Source of the DNA: an uncultured Caryophanales bacterium
Lineage (GTDB): Bacteria; Bacillota_I; Bacilli_A; RFN20; CAG-826
Direction of reading: 5' to 3'
NCBI GenBank assembly: GCA_946410525.1
Contig: CAMKAQ010000014.1
Location: 1 to 11,926 of the forward strand
Length of the DNA: 11,926 nt
In this document: positions 1-6,792 of the stretch, piece by piece
Position numbering within the stretch: position 1 is the first letter of the stretch
Layout: the number at the start of each line of letters is the position of its first letter
The notes under the pieces: generated by a model
The model's input: the letters and a program-made list of their open reading frames with translations, nothing else
What the model was told of the DNA's origin: nothing
The model's database searches: none
Made by a program: the position numbers and the translations under genes

Positions 1-217
1 TCGATCCGAAATCGTATTCCTCTTTGTCGTAATAATAAGCGTGCTCAACAAAAGGGTGCTTCCTGACGTTTGGGAAACGCTTGACGAATTCCTCATCGGT
101 AATCTTGTCAGTGTTAATCAAAAGACAGTGGGTGGTTTTACCCTCTTGGATAACCTTTAGGAGTCCCTGAATTTCTTCTTCAGGAAGGTATGGTGCTAGT
201 GAATTCTGAAAATCCAT
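1..217 (-). CDS. RsmF-like rRNA (cytosine-C5) methyltransferase, N-terminal fragment (cut by window edge)
   Basis: The ATG at 217-215 opens a frame that runs off the window after 72 codons. The protein begins MDFQNSLAPYLPEEE and contains CLLINTDKITDEEFVKRFP, followed by FVEHAYYYDKEEYDFGS. This resembles the region before the methyltransferase core of NOL1/NOP2/Sun proteins of the RsmF/YebU type, where an 'LRVNTLKI..EEF' segment is followed by an 'EGFYYD..' segment that leads into the target-binding GAYY.QE motif. Family members methylate a cytosine in 16S rRNA using S-adenosylmethionine. The catalytic cysteines and the SAM-binding motifs would lie beyond the window, so the assignment rests only on this N-terminal similarity. 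There is no ribosome binding site; a perfect TATAAT ends seven bases before the ATG, so the mRNA is probably leaderless. It is divergent from dtd. Confidence 0.55.
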   Translation of the reverse strand, partial: MDFQNSLAPYLPEEEIQGLLKVIQEGKTTHCLLINTDKITDEEFVKRFPNVRKHPFVEHAYYYDKEEYDFGS

Positions 218-224
218 CTTTTCT

Positions 225-254
225 ATTATAATAGAATCGCTCGAAAAAAATAAA
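225..254 (-). promoter_or_regulatory. Promoter of the RsmF-like gene, probably leaderless
   Basis: On the minus strand a perfect TATAAT lies at 230-225. The -35 is weak: TTTATT at 254-249 (18-base spacer) is the best candidate, in an A/T-rich tract. Seven bases separate the -10 from the ATG at 217, so transcription would start at or next to the start codon. No Shine-Dalgarno sequence exists upstream of that ATG. Confidence 0.55.
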
Positions 255-264
255 TAGGGTACGA

Positions 265-283
265 AACAATTTTGAGAATTGTT
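265..283. repeat. Inverted repeat AACAATT-n5-AATTGTT, possible operator
   Basis: Perfect 7-bp arms at 265-271 and 277-283 flank a 5-base centre (TTGAG). No T-run follows on either strand, so it is not a terminator. It lies just upstream of the minus-strand promoter in the divergent intergenic region, a position suited to a regulator site. No matching copy was noticed elsewhere in the window. Confidence 0.35.
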
Positions 284-309
284 AAGAACCAATCGGTCAA
301 TTTCAATCA

Positions 310-337
310 ATATGCATATATATCCTTATTAATAAGG
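310..337. repeat. Two adjacent perfect palindromes in the divergent intergenic region
   Basis: ATATGCATAT (310-319) and CCTTATTAATAAGG (324-337) are both perfect palindromes four bases apart. The surrounding DNA is the most AT-rich part of the window. They could bind a dimeric regulator or be chance features of AT-rich DNA. The rest of the 218-517 gap contains an 8-bp inverted repeat (375-382 with 401-408, 18-base loop) and the dtd leader hairpins. No confident gene was recognised there. Confidence 0.3.
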
Positions 338-434
338 GAAAAGAGTCAAAAAACTTCGTCAATCTTCAATTCATTTTCGTTCAGCGTGGAGTGCAAAATC
401 GAACGAAATTAATCTCTTACCTTTCTCGTCAGAG

Positions 435-463
435 TTGAAGAAAAAGGGTTTTAGGGGTATTCT
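435..463 (+). promoter_or_regulatory. Putative dtd-mnmA promoter
   Basis: TTGAAG (435-440) and TATTCT (458-463) are separated by exactly 17 bases. Each matches four of six consensus bases. The start would be near 470, giving a leader of about 48 bases that begins just before the 475-497 hairpin. A competing possibility is TTTAAA at 506-511, six bases before the ATG, which would make dtd leaderless but has no recognisable -35. Confidence 0.35.
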
Positions 464-504
464 CCTAGCGGTGGGGAGAATGTCATAGACGTTCTCCATC
501 CCTA
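452..504 (+). promoter_or_regulatory. Mutually exclusive hairpins in the dtd leader
   Basis: GGAGAATGTC (475-484) pairs with GACGTTCTCC (488-497) across a 3-base loop, giving ten pairs including one G-T wobble. The same GGAGAAT (475-481) can instead pair with ATTCTCC (459-465). TAGGG (452-456) can pair with CCCTA (500-504) to close the whole element. The structure ends 13 to 20 bases before the dtd ATG, which lacks a Shine-Dalgarno sequence. This architecture suggests a switchable leader, but no known riboswitch class was recognised. The alternative fold needs transcription to begin upstream of 459. Confidence 0.4.
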
Positions 505-517
505 GTTTAAACAGAAA

Positions 518-979
518 ATGAGAGTTCTTGTCCAAGAGGTGCTTAGGGCATCTGTCACAATCGAAGAGAAGGAAGTCGCCAAAATCGCCCGTGGCTTCTT
601 GCTTTTTGTTGCCTTTACCGAGGGTGATGACAGGTCCGTTGCTGAGCGTATGGCCGAAAAAGTCACCAAGCTCCGCATCTTCCCAGACGAGAATGGCAAA
701 ACCAATAAATCGATCTTCGATATCGGAGGGAATATCCTTTCGGTCAGTCAGTTCACCCTTTATGCCTCGGCAAAAGAAGGAAACCGCCCATCATTCGTGA
801 AAGTCATGGCTCCTGACCAGGCTAAAACCCTTTTCGCATATTGGAATGGCCTTCTAAGAGAAAAGTTCCCAGAGTTAGGAGAAGGCGTTTTCGGAGCGTA
901 TATGAAAGTTGAGCTCGTTAACGATGGTCCATTCACTCTCTGGCTTGATAGCGATGAGATCTTTGGAGGCAAACAATGA
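518..979 (+). CDS. dtd: D-aminoacyl-tRNA deacylase
   Basis: A 153-residue protein of normal family length. It hydrolyses the ester bond of D-aminoacyl-tRNAs in the cytoplasm. Family work also shows removal of glycine mischarged onto tRNA-Ala, which fits its presence near alaS. Both signature motifs are present: SQFTL at residues 77-81 and NDGPFT at 135-140, whose Gly-cisPro pair enforces chiral rejection. GVFGAYM (123-129) is also typical. The start is fixed by the family N-terminus MRVLVQEV, although no ribosome binding site precedes it (upstream is an AT-rich TTTAAACAGAAA). The last four bases overlap mnmA as ATGA, so the two genes are probably co-transcribed and translationally coupled. 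In many Firmicutes dtd follows relA; here it is first in its operon. Confidence 0.96.
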   Translation: MRVLVQEVLRASVTIEEKEVAKIARGFLLFVAFTEGDDRSVAERMAEKVTKLRIFPDENGKTNKSIFDIGGNILSVSQFTLYASAKEGNRPSFVKVMAPDQAKTLFAYWNGLLREKFPELGEGVFGAYMKVELVNDGPFTLWLDSDEIFGGKQ

Positions 980-2115
980 AAAAGAAAGTCCTCTTAGGTC
1001 TTAGTGGTGGGGTCGATAGCGCAATCGCGGCCCATAAGCTTCTTGAGCAAGGTTACGATGTGACCGGTGCTTTCATGCGCAACTGGGATGCTTTCACCAA
1101 CGGTGACATCCTTGGAAACCCAACCATCAAAAACGATCAGTGCCCACAAGAAAAAGACTATGACGACGCGGTGGCGGTCGCTAAGAAACTTGGCATTCCG
1201 CTTATCCGTATTGACTACGTCAAAGAGTACTGGGACGACGTTTTCTCGTACTTCCTCGACGAATATAAGAAAGGCCGCACCCCGAATCCGGATATCCTTT
1301 GCAATTCGATGATCAAATTCGGCCCATTCCTTAAATACGCCGTCCAGAATGGATACGACTATATCTCCATGGGCCATTATGCCAAAAAGGTCATGAAAGA
1401 CGGCCTCTATTACCTTTCAAAGCCAACCGACCTCAAGAAAGACCAAACCTATTTCCTTTGTGATTTGGATGAAAGCCAGATTGAGAAATGTCTTTGGCCA
1501 ATGGAAGACATAACCAAGGTCGAAGCGAGAGAAATCGCCGACAAATTGGGTCTCGATGAGGTTGCTGGCAAACACGGTTCGACCGGTGTCTGCTTCATCG
1601 GTGAAAGACATTTCAGAGAATTCTTGCAGAATTATTTCCCTGCCCATAACGGCAAAATCGTCGATATTGAGAATGGCAAAGTCCTCGGTGAGCATATCGG
1701 CGTCCTTTATTACACGATCGGCCAAAGAAAAGGCTTAGGCATCGGAGGAGTGAAAGGGGAACCTGACACCGCTTGGTTCGTTGCCAAGAAAGATGTGCAG
1801 AATAATATTCTTTATGTTGGACGCGGAGAGGAAGACGAACACCTCAATAGCGATTCCTGCACCCTTAGCCGTCTCAACTGGGTCGGACCAAGGCCAGATA
1901 GACCTCTAAAGTGCTTTGCAAAATTCAGATACCGCCAGGTCGATAATCCGATAACCATCGAACTTTCTGGTGATGAAGCCACTTTGACGTTCGACCATAT
2001 CGTCAAAGCGGTCACCCCAGGTCAGTGGGCGGCGATATACGCCGAAGACGGTCGACTTCTCGGTGGAGGAATCATCGAAAAGACCTATTACAAAGGAAAG
2101 AGACAGGACATTTAA
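976..2115 (+). CDS. mnmA: tRNA-specific 2-thiouridylase
   Basis: A 379-residue, full-length MnmA. It adenylates and then thiolates C2 of wobble uridine 34 in tRNA-Lys, -Glu and -Gln, taking sulfur from a cysteine desulfurase that is not encoded here. The ATP pyrophosphatase P-loop SGGVDS is at residues 10-15. The two catalytic cysteines are C109 in PDILCN and C206 in TGVCFIGER. DQTYF (156-160) and YTIGQRKGLGIGG (246-258) are family hallmarks, and the C-terminal beta-barrel domain is complete (PGQWAAIY 348-355). GGAGG lies six bases before the ATG, inside the end of dtd, and the genes overlap by four bases. Transcription ends at a hairpin that overlaps the stop codon. In Bacillus subtilis mnmA also lies upstream of alaS. 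Confidence 0.97.
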   Translation: MKKKVLLGLSGGVDSAIAAHKLLEQGYDVTGAFMRNWDAFTNGDILGNPTIKNDQCPQEKDYDDAVAVAKKLGIPLIRIDYVKEYWDDVFSYFLDEYKKGRTPNPDILCNSMIKFGPFLKYAVQNGYDYISMGHYAKKVMKDGLYYLSKPTDLKKDQTYFLCDLDESQIEKCLWPMEDITKVEAREIADKLGLDEVAGKHGSTGVCFIGERHFREFLQNYFPAHNGKIVDIENGKVLGEHIGVLYYTIGQRKGLGIGGVKGEPDTAWFVAKKDVQNNILYVGRGEEDEHLNSDSCTLSRLNWVGPRPDRPLKCFAKFRYRQVDNPITIELSGDEATLTFDHIVKAVTPGQWAAIYAEDGRLLGGGIIEKTYYKGKRQDI

Positions 2116-2130
2116 TTGTCCTTTTTCTTT
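2105..2130 (+). terminator. Intrinsic terminator of dtd-mnmA
   Basis: AGGACA (2105-2110) pairs with TGTCCT (2117-2122) around a 6-base loop, followed by TTTTCTTTT. The mnmA stop codon TAA (2113-2115) sits in the loop, so the upstream arm lies inside the coding region. The stem is short and the terminator may be leaky. Confidence 0.6.
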
Positions 2131-2139
2131 TGAAAAGTA

Positions 2140-2168
2140 TTTAAGCCTCAAATTCACGTTGCTAGAAT
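2140..2168 (+). promoter_or_regulatory. Promoter of the lipoprotein phosphoesterase gene (extended -10)
   Basis: The extended -10 TGCTAGAAT (2160-2168) matches TGnTATAAT at all but one base. A weak -35, TTTAAG (2140-2145), lies 17 bases upstream. Transcription would start near 2175, giving a leader of about 45 bases. The Shine-Dalgarno AGAGGA lies shortly before the ATG at 2220. Confidence 0.6.
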
Positions 2169-2219
2169 AAATACAGTCGTTGAACTTTTTGTCCAACATT
2201 CTCTAAAGAGGATTATCAG

Positions 2220-3890
2220 ATGAAATCAAAAAATAGCCTTTACCCACGTCTTTTGGTTTTGAGCTTTGGTCTTTTGACCTTGTCTTTGGCGTCTTGCCAA
2301 AATCAACCAGTGGTGGAGTCGTCTTCTAGCGAAGCCTCGTCTTCCTTCAAGATCGTCCGCCCTGAATTCACGCCAGACTACGAGACTTACGAAGTAACCG
2401 CCATGCCATCGGGCATCAATATGAGCTATTACTCCGATATCTATTCCCGTGGATTCTCTTATCTTACGAGTGCGGATGTCGAGGATACCGAACTCTATTT
2501 GGTCAAGAGCGACAAAGGAAAAGACGCTGATTTCACTGGAGCTATCCCGATTAGTGGCTCTAGCATTGAGGTCACTTATTCCCAAGGTGGCGCTTTCTCT
2601 AGCAAAGATGATGAGATTCCTGCCTATACCGCTAGCGGCAAAACCTCGAGTTCCATCGATAACACTACCTGCAGAACCCATAAGGTTCATGTTGAGAATC
2701 TTGAGAAAGGCCAGGCTTATAGCTATAAGATTGGCGCTTCTGATTCATACGCCTATGGCGCCTTCATCGTTGAGGGTGAACAGATTAAGAGCGTCACCGC
2801 CGTTCATATGAGCGACGCCCAGACGAAAGATCCTAGCAAGCATAACGTCTGGAGAAATACCTTCACCAAAGCCGTCGATAAAGCTGGCGATGCGCTTGAT
2901 ACCGTTCTCTATAACGGCGACCAATTCGACCAGAATATGGAGAAGCTCAACTCAAGCGATTCTAAGAGCCCATCGCGTATTCTTCGTTACGCGAAAGCCT
3001 ATGACGTCATCTCTGATTACAAGGCCTCCCTCCCATATATGGCGTCTGCCGGTAACCATGAGAGAACCGCTCCATATTGCCAATATCTCATGAGCGACAT
3101 CAACTATGCCGGTTATGGCTGGTCTGGCGCTTATTATTCATACGATTATGGCTTTGCTCACTTCACGGTCATCAATTCCAATGACCTTGATACCGAAGAG
3201 CTCAATTGGGTCACTTCCGATCTTGAAAGTGCGTCTAATGCCAAATGGAAAGTCGTCATGCTTCACATCTCTCCATATTCCACGGGCGATAACAGCAACT
3301 CCAGCGACAACCAGAAGATGGTCGAGAAACTTACCCCAATCTTCTCCGAAAAGCACGTTGACTTAGTCTTGCAGGCTCACGACCATACCTACAACAAGAC
3401 CAAACCTTATAAGTGGGATGCTGCCGGTTACACAACTACCTGGAACAACGAAGACGTCGTCAATTTCAACGTTGAAGCGGTGGAGAAAGACGGCAAGTCC
3501 TACGACAAGAATCCTAACGGTACTTACTATGTAACGACTGGTGCGGCCGGACATAGATACGGCGCTTCCGAGGCCGATGGCGTCTGGTCCGAAGTAACCA
3601 AAGACGAAAACGGCGAGCTCAAAGGCCTCAACCCATCAAAGACCTTCCTTAGCAACAAGTACAAGATCGAGGTCGGCACCATCAAATACGCGAACCAGTA
3701 CGAGTCCTATACCGTAAGCGGTTATACCTCCGCTCAGGATTACCATGTCGGCGATCCAGCGACTGGCAACGTGAACGCTCAGATGTTCGGCGTCCTTAAC
3801 CTCGATGATAAGACCCTTTCCTATGACGTTTACACAGTAAACAGCGAAACCGTCAAACTCTTCGACAGCCTCGACATCATGAAGGACTAG
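2220..3890 (+). CDS. Secreted lipoprotein calcineurin-like phosphoesterase, purple acid phosphatase type
   Basis: A 556-residue exported protein. Residues 1-26 form a lipoprotein signal: basic MKSKNSLYPR, a hydrophobic core, then lipobox LASC with Cys26 as the predicted lipidation site. A Ser-rich linker follows (34-42). Residues of about 55-185 look like the fibronectin-III-type N-terminal domain of purple acid phosphatases (HVENLEKGQAYSYKIG). The metallophosphoesterase motifs are in order: SDAQ (Asp199), GD (Asp234), GNHE (Asn279/His280), LHISPYSTG (His349) and AHDHTY (His387, His389). All usual metal ligands are therefore present, and the domain should bind two metals and hydrolyse phosphomonoesters or diesters at the cell surface. 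The substrate cannot be read from sequence. It is monocistronic, with its own promoter and terminator. No phosphate-regulon box was recognised. Confidence 0.88.
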   Translation: MKSKNSLYPRLLVLSFGLLTLSLASCQNQPVVESSSSEASSSFKIVRPEFTPDYETYEVTAMPSGINMSYYSDIYSRGFSYLTSADVEDTELYLVKSDKGKDADFTGAIPISGSSIEVTYSQGGAFSSKDDEIPAYTASGKTSSSIDNTTCRTHKVHVENLEKGQAYSYKIGASDSYAYGAFIVEGEQIKSVTAVHMSDAQTKDPSKHNVWRNTFTKAVDKAGDALDTVLYNGDQFDQNMEKLNSSDSKSPSRILRYAKAYDVISDYKASLPYMASAGNHERTAPYCQYLMSDINYAGYGWSGAYYSYDYGFAHFTVINSNDLDTEELNWVTSDLESASNAKWKVVMLHISPYSTGDNSNSSDNQKMVEKLTPIFSEKHVDLVLQAHDHTYNKTKPYKWDAAGYTTTWNNEDVVNFNVEAVEKDGKSYDKNPNGTYYVTTGAAGHRYGASEADGVWSEVTKDENGELKGLNPSKTFLSNKYKIEVGTIKYANQYESYTVSGYTSAQDYHVGDPATGNVNAQMFGVLNLDDKTLSYDVYTVNSETVKLFDSLDIMKD

Positions 3891-3913
3891 CCTCCCAAAA
3901 CACCTAAGAAATC

Positions 3914-3950
3914 AAATAGTTGTGACGAAACATTTCACAACTATTTTTTC
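3914..3950 (+). terminator. Strong intrinsic terminator after the phosphoesterase gene
   Basis: AAATAGTTGTGA (3914-3925) and TCACAACTATTT (3935-3946) form a perfect 12-bp stem with a 9-base loop. The 3' arm runs into a T-tract (3944-3949). It isolates the lipoprotein gene from the alaS leader. Confidence 0.85.
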
Positions 3951-3954
3951 TTTA

Positions 3955-3983
3955 TAGAAAAATCTAGAGCCCGTTTGTATAAT
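3955..3983 (+). promoter_or_regulatory. Promoter of the alaS T-box transcript
   Basis: A perfect TATAAT (3978-3983) follows TAGAAA (3955-3960, four of six -35 matches) with a 17-base spacer. Transcription would begin near 3990, immediately before the base of T-box stem I (GATAAG at 3994). Confidence 0.75.
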
Positions 3984-3989
3984 TCTCCT

Positions 3990-4173
3990 GTAGGATAAGC
4001 AAAGTTTCCTTTTAGAGAGGGCCTCGGAGTGGAAAAGCCTAGGAAACACGCCACTTATCTGAAAATGTGAGCAATGTCACCGTGCTTCGCGTTAAGAAGA
4101 AATCGAGTGCACCCCGTGTGAAGAAGGATGGTACCGCGCGACACCGCGTTCCTTCGCAGGGTGTTTTATTTTG
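3990..4173 (+). promoter_or_regulatory. T-box riboswitch, alanine (GCC specifier), controlling alaS
   Basis: This leader binds uncharged tRNA-Ala and lets transcription continue into alaS. Stem I is closed by GATAAG (3994-3999) and CTTATC (4054-4059). AGAGAG (4014-4019) is the conserved element on the 5' side. The specifier codon is read as GCC (4050-4052, Ala), followed by a purine just before the closing stem. The canonical T-box core AAGGATGGTACCGCG lies at 4124-4138, and its TGGT (4129-4132) complements the ACCA end expected of tRNA-Ala. The antiterminator pairs GAAGGA (4123-4128) with TCCTTC (4150-4155). The competing terminator follows. All elements point to alanine, matching the downstream gene. 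Confidence 0.93.
4141..4172 (+). terminator. T-box regulated terminator
   Basis: ACACC-GCG (4141-4148) pairs with CGC-(AG)-GGTGT (4155-4164), a stem with a 2-base bulge and a TTCCTT loop. TTTATTTT follows. The TCCTTC needed for the antiterminator lies in this hairpin's loop and arm, so the two structures exclude each other. Confidence 0.85.
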
Positions 4174-4188
4174 TTTAGGGGGTCATTT

Positions 4189-6792
4189 ATGAAACCACTT
4201 ACCGGAATGGAAATCCGCAACCGCTGGATTAAATTCTTTGAATCAAAAGGACATAAGAACGTGCCAAGCGTCTCGCTTGTCCCTCATGGCGATAAATCGC
4301 TTCTTTGGGTCAACGCAGGCGTCACCGGCTTAAAGAAATATTTCGATGGCAGCGAAATTCCTGCCAATAGACGTATGACCAACGTCCAAAAGTGCATCCG
4401 CACCAACGACATTGAAAACGTCGGCCACACAGCCCGTCACCACACCTTCTTTGAGATGCTTGGAAACTTCTCGATCGGCGACTATTTCCGTGATGAGGTT
4501 ATCCCGTGGGCCTTCGAACTTCTCACCAATGAAGAAGTGGGCTTCGGATTCCCAAAAGAGAAACTCTACATCACCTATAACCCAATGGATAAAGCCTCCC
4601 TTGAACTTTGGATCAAGGTTGGCATGATCCCAGACCACATGATTCCTCTCGAAGGAAATTTCTGGCAGATCGGCGAAGGCCCATGTGGACCAGACACCGA
4701 GATGTTCTTCGACCGTGGCGAGAAATATGACCCAGAGCACCGCGGCGTCGAAATGCTTAAGAACGACGAGGAGAATGACCGTTACATCGAAATCTGGAAC
4801 ATCGTCTTCAGTCAGTTCAACGCTGTCAACGGCGTCAAGAGAGAAGACTACAAAGAACTCCCATCCAAAAACATCGATACTGGCGCAGGTTTAGAGAGAT
4901 TTGCCTGTATCTGCCAAGAGACCCCAACCAACTTTGAGACCGACCTTTTCATGCCGATCATCGAAGCGGTCATGAAGCTATCTGGCAAAGAGTACGCTGA
5001 GCCAAACCTCATGAGCTTCCGCGTCATCGCCGACCACATCAGATGCCTTACCTTCGCTCTTAGCGATGGTGCCATCTTCTCTAACGAAGGACGCGGCTAC
5101 GTCTTAAGAAGAATCGCCCGCCGCGCCATGAGATATGGCCAGAAACTTGGCATCAATGGCCCATTCCTTTGGAATCTTGTCGATATCGTCGTCAGCAAAT
5201 ACGCCGAATGGTATCCAAACCTCACCGAGAAGAAAGAACTCGTCAAGAAGATGATCCTTGGCGAAGAGAATAAATTCAGCCAGACCCTCATGGTTGGCGA
5301 AAAGAAACTTAAGAAGATCGTCGAAGAGAAAGGCATGATTTCTAGCGAAGACGCCTTCCTTCTTTATGACACCTATGGTTTCCCAAAAGACCTCACCTCT
5401 GAGATGGGTCTTGAGCTTGGCGCAAAAGTCGACCTCGATAACTTCGATTCCTTGATGGAAGAGCAGAGGAGACGCGCCAAAGAAGCCCGTGGGCAGATCG
5501 ACTCCTTCAAGAAACAATCCAAAGACCTCATGGCCTTCAAAGAAAAAAGCGAATTCCGCTACGACTTAGAGGAATCCGACACCAAGACCCTTGGTTTATT
5601 TAAAGACGGTGTTCGCGTTTCTTCCCTTGATGAAGAAGGCGAAGTCATTTTCGAAGAAACCCCATTCTACGCTGAGATGGGCGGCCAGGTGAGCGACAAA
5701 GGCTTCGTCTATGGCGAAGGCTTCGAAGGCGAAATCGTCAGCGTCAGCAAAGCTCCTAATGGACAACATCTCCATGAGATCGTCATGAAATACGGCACCA
5801 TCAAAGAAGGCGACAAGGTGAGCATCGTCCTCGACAAGAGGAGACGTCACCTTATCGAACGCAACCACAGTGCGACCCACCTTCTCCATAGTGCTTTAGG
5901 CAATATCTTAGGCGAACACGTCGACCAGCGCGGCAGCTTCGTTAACGAAGAATACCTCCGTTTCGACTACAGCGCCCCAAAGAAGATGAGCGAAGAAGAT
6001 TTACTCGCTCTCGAAAAAGAAGTTAATGCCAAAATCGAAGAGGGCATCGAAGAAGTCACTGAAGTCCTTCCAATCGAAGAAGCCAAGAAGAAAGGCGCTG
6101 AGATGGAATTCGCCGAGAAATATGGCGACACCGTCCGCGTCGTTGAATTTGGCGAATACTCCAAAGAATTCTGCGGTGGCACCCACGTTAAGAACACCAG
6201 CGAAATCGGCCTCTTCTTAGTGAAGTCCGATGAAGCTATCTCTAGCGGTGTCCGCCGTATCGAAGCTATCACGAGCGTCGGCGCTTACGACTACCTCAAT
6301 AACCGTCTCATGCTCTTAGATGAGAATGAGAAGAGGCTTGGTGCCAATGACGCCGACCTCAGCCGTCATATCAAAGGACTCCTTAGCGATAAGGAAGCAC
6401 TTCGCAAAGAAAACGACCAGCTCAAAGCTAAGATCGCTGCTCTTGAAGCCAAAGAGATGGAGAAAAACGTTGACAGCGTCAACGGAGTTGCCTTCATCAA
6501 AGAAATCAAAGAAGGCGCTTCTAGAGACGACCTTCTCACCCTTGCCGACACTCTCAAAGCCAACAGAAAAGACTATGTCTTAGTCCTTCTTGGTGGCAAA
6601 GAAGGTGCCAGACCTCTCGTCGCCATGGTTGGTGGCGAAGCCTTAAAGAAAACCAAAGCCGGAGACATCGTCAAAGAAATGGCGAAACGTCTTGGAGGCG
6701 GCGGTGGCGGACGTCCAGAAATGGCGACCGGCCAAGTCAAATCCTCTAACGGTTTCGTTGAGGCCGTCGAAAGCTTAAAGGAGAACTTCTAA
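4189..6792 (+). CDS. alaS: Alanyl-tRNA synthetase
   Basis: An 867-residue, full-length class II alanyl-tRNA synthetase. It attaches alanine to tRNA-Ala and edits mischarged Ser/Gly. The catalytic domain begins MKPLTGMEIRNRWIKFFESKGH, with class II motifs in the first 250 residues (RHHTFFEMLGNFS, about 83-95; DTGAGLERF, 230-238). The editing domain carries the zinc-binding set H560/H564 (NHSATH) and C662/H666 (CGGTH). The C-Ala domain has the glycine-rich LGGGGGGRPEMATG (835-848). The chosen ATG has AGGGGG six bases upstream. An in-frame TTG at 4171 is rejected because it lies in the U-tract of the T-box terminator. The next gene overlaps by one base (TAATG). Expression is governed by the alanine T-box. 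Confidence 0.98.
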   Translation: MKPLTGMEIRNRWIKFFESKGHKNVPSVSLVPHGDKSLLWVNAGVTGLKKYFDGSEIPANRRMTNVQKCIRTNDIENVGHTARHHTFFEMLGNFSIGDYFRDEVIPWAFELLTNEEVGFGFPKEKLYITYNPMDKASLELWIKVGMIPDHMIPLEGNFWQIGEGPCGPDTEMFFDRGEKYDPEHRGVEMLKNDEENDRYIEIWNIVFSQFNAVNGVKREDYKELPSKNIDTGAGLERFACICQETPTNFETDLFMPIIEAVMKLSGKEYAEPNLMSFRVIADHIRCLTFALSDGAIFSNEGRGYVLRRIARRAMRYGQKLGINGPFLWNLVDIVVSKYAEWYPNLTEKKELVKKMILGEENKFSQTLMVGEKKLKKIVEEKGMISSEDAFLLYDTYGFPKDLTSEMGLELGAKVDLDNFDSLMEEQRRRAKEARGQIDSFKKQSKDLMAFKEKSEFRYDLEESDTKTLGLFKDGVRVSSLDEEGEVIFEETPFYAEMGGQVSDKGFVYGEGFEGEIVSVSKAPNGQHLHEIVMKYGTIKEGDKVSIVLDKRRRHLIERNHSATHLLHSALGNILGEHVDQRGSFVNEEYLRFDYSAPKKMSEEDLLALEKEVNAKIEEGIEEVTEVLPIEEAKKKGAEMEFAEKYGDTVRVVEFGEYSKEFCGGTHVKNTSEIGLFLVKSDEAISSGVRRIEAITSVGAYDYLNNRLMLLDENEKRLGANDADLSRHIKGLLSDKEALRKENDQLKAKIAALEAKEMEKNVDSVNGVAFIKEIKEGASRDDLLTLADTLKANRKDYVLVLLGGKEGARPLVAMVGGEALKKTKAGDIVKEMAKRLGGGGGGRPEMATGQVKSSNGFVEAVESLKENF

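Noticed and set aside
480..488. Mini-ORF ATG TCA TAG directly after GGGGAG in the dtd leader
   Set aside because: The GGAG is only about one or two bases from the ATG, too close for initiation, and the bases are within a strong hairpin.
2226..2690. Long open frame on the minus strand opposite the lipoprotein gene (154 codons)
   Set aside because: It is the antisense of a clear coding region with signal peptide and domain motifs, gives an Arg-rich low-sense product and has no start signals.
4171..4188. TTG start six codons upstream of the alaS ATG
   Set aside because: It lies within the U-tract of the T-box terminator and has no RBS; the ATG at 4189 has AGGGGG six bases upstream and the family N-terminus.
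4330..4740. Minus-strand frames opposite alaS
   Set aside because: They are shadows of a strongly biased coding sequence; no motifs or start signals.
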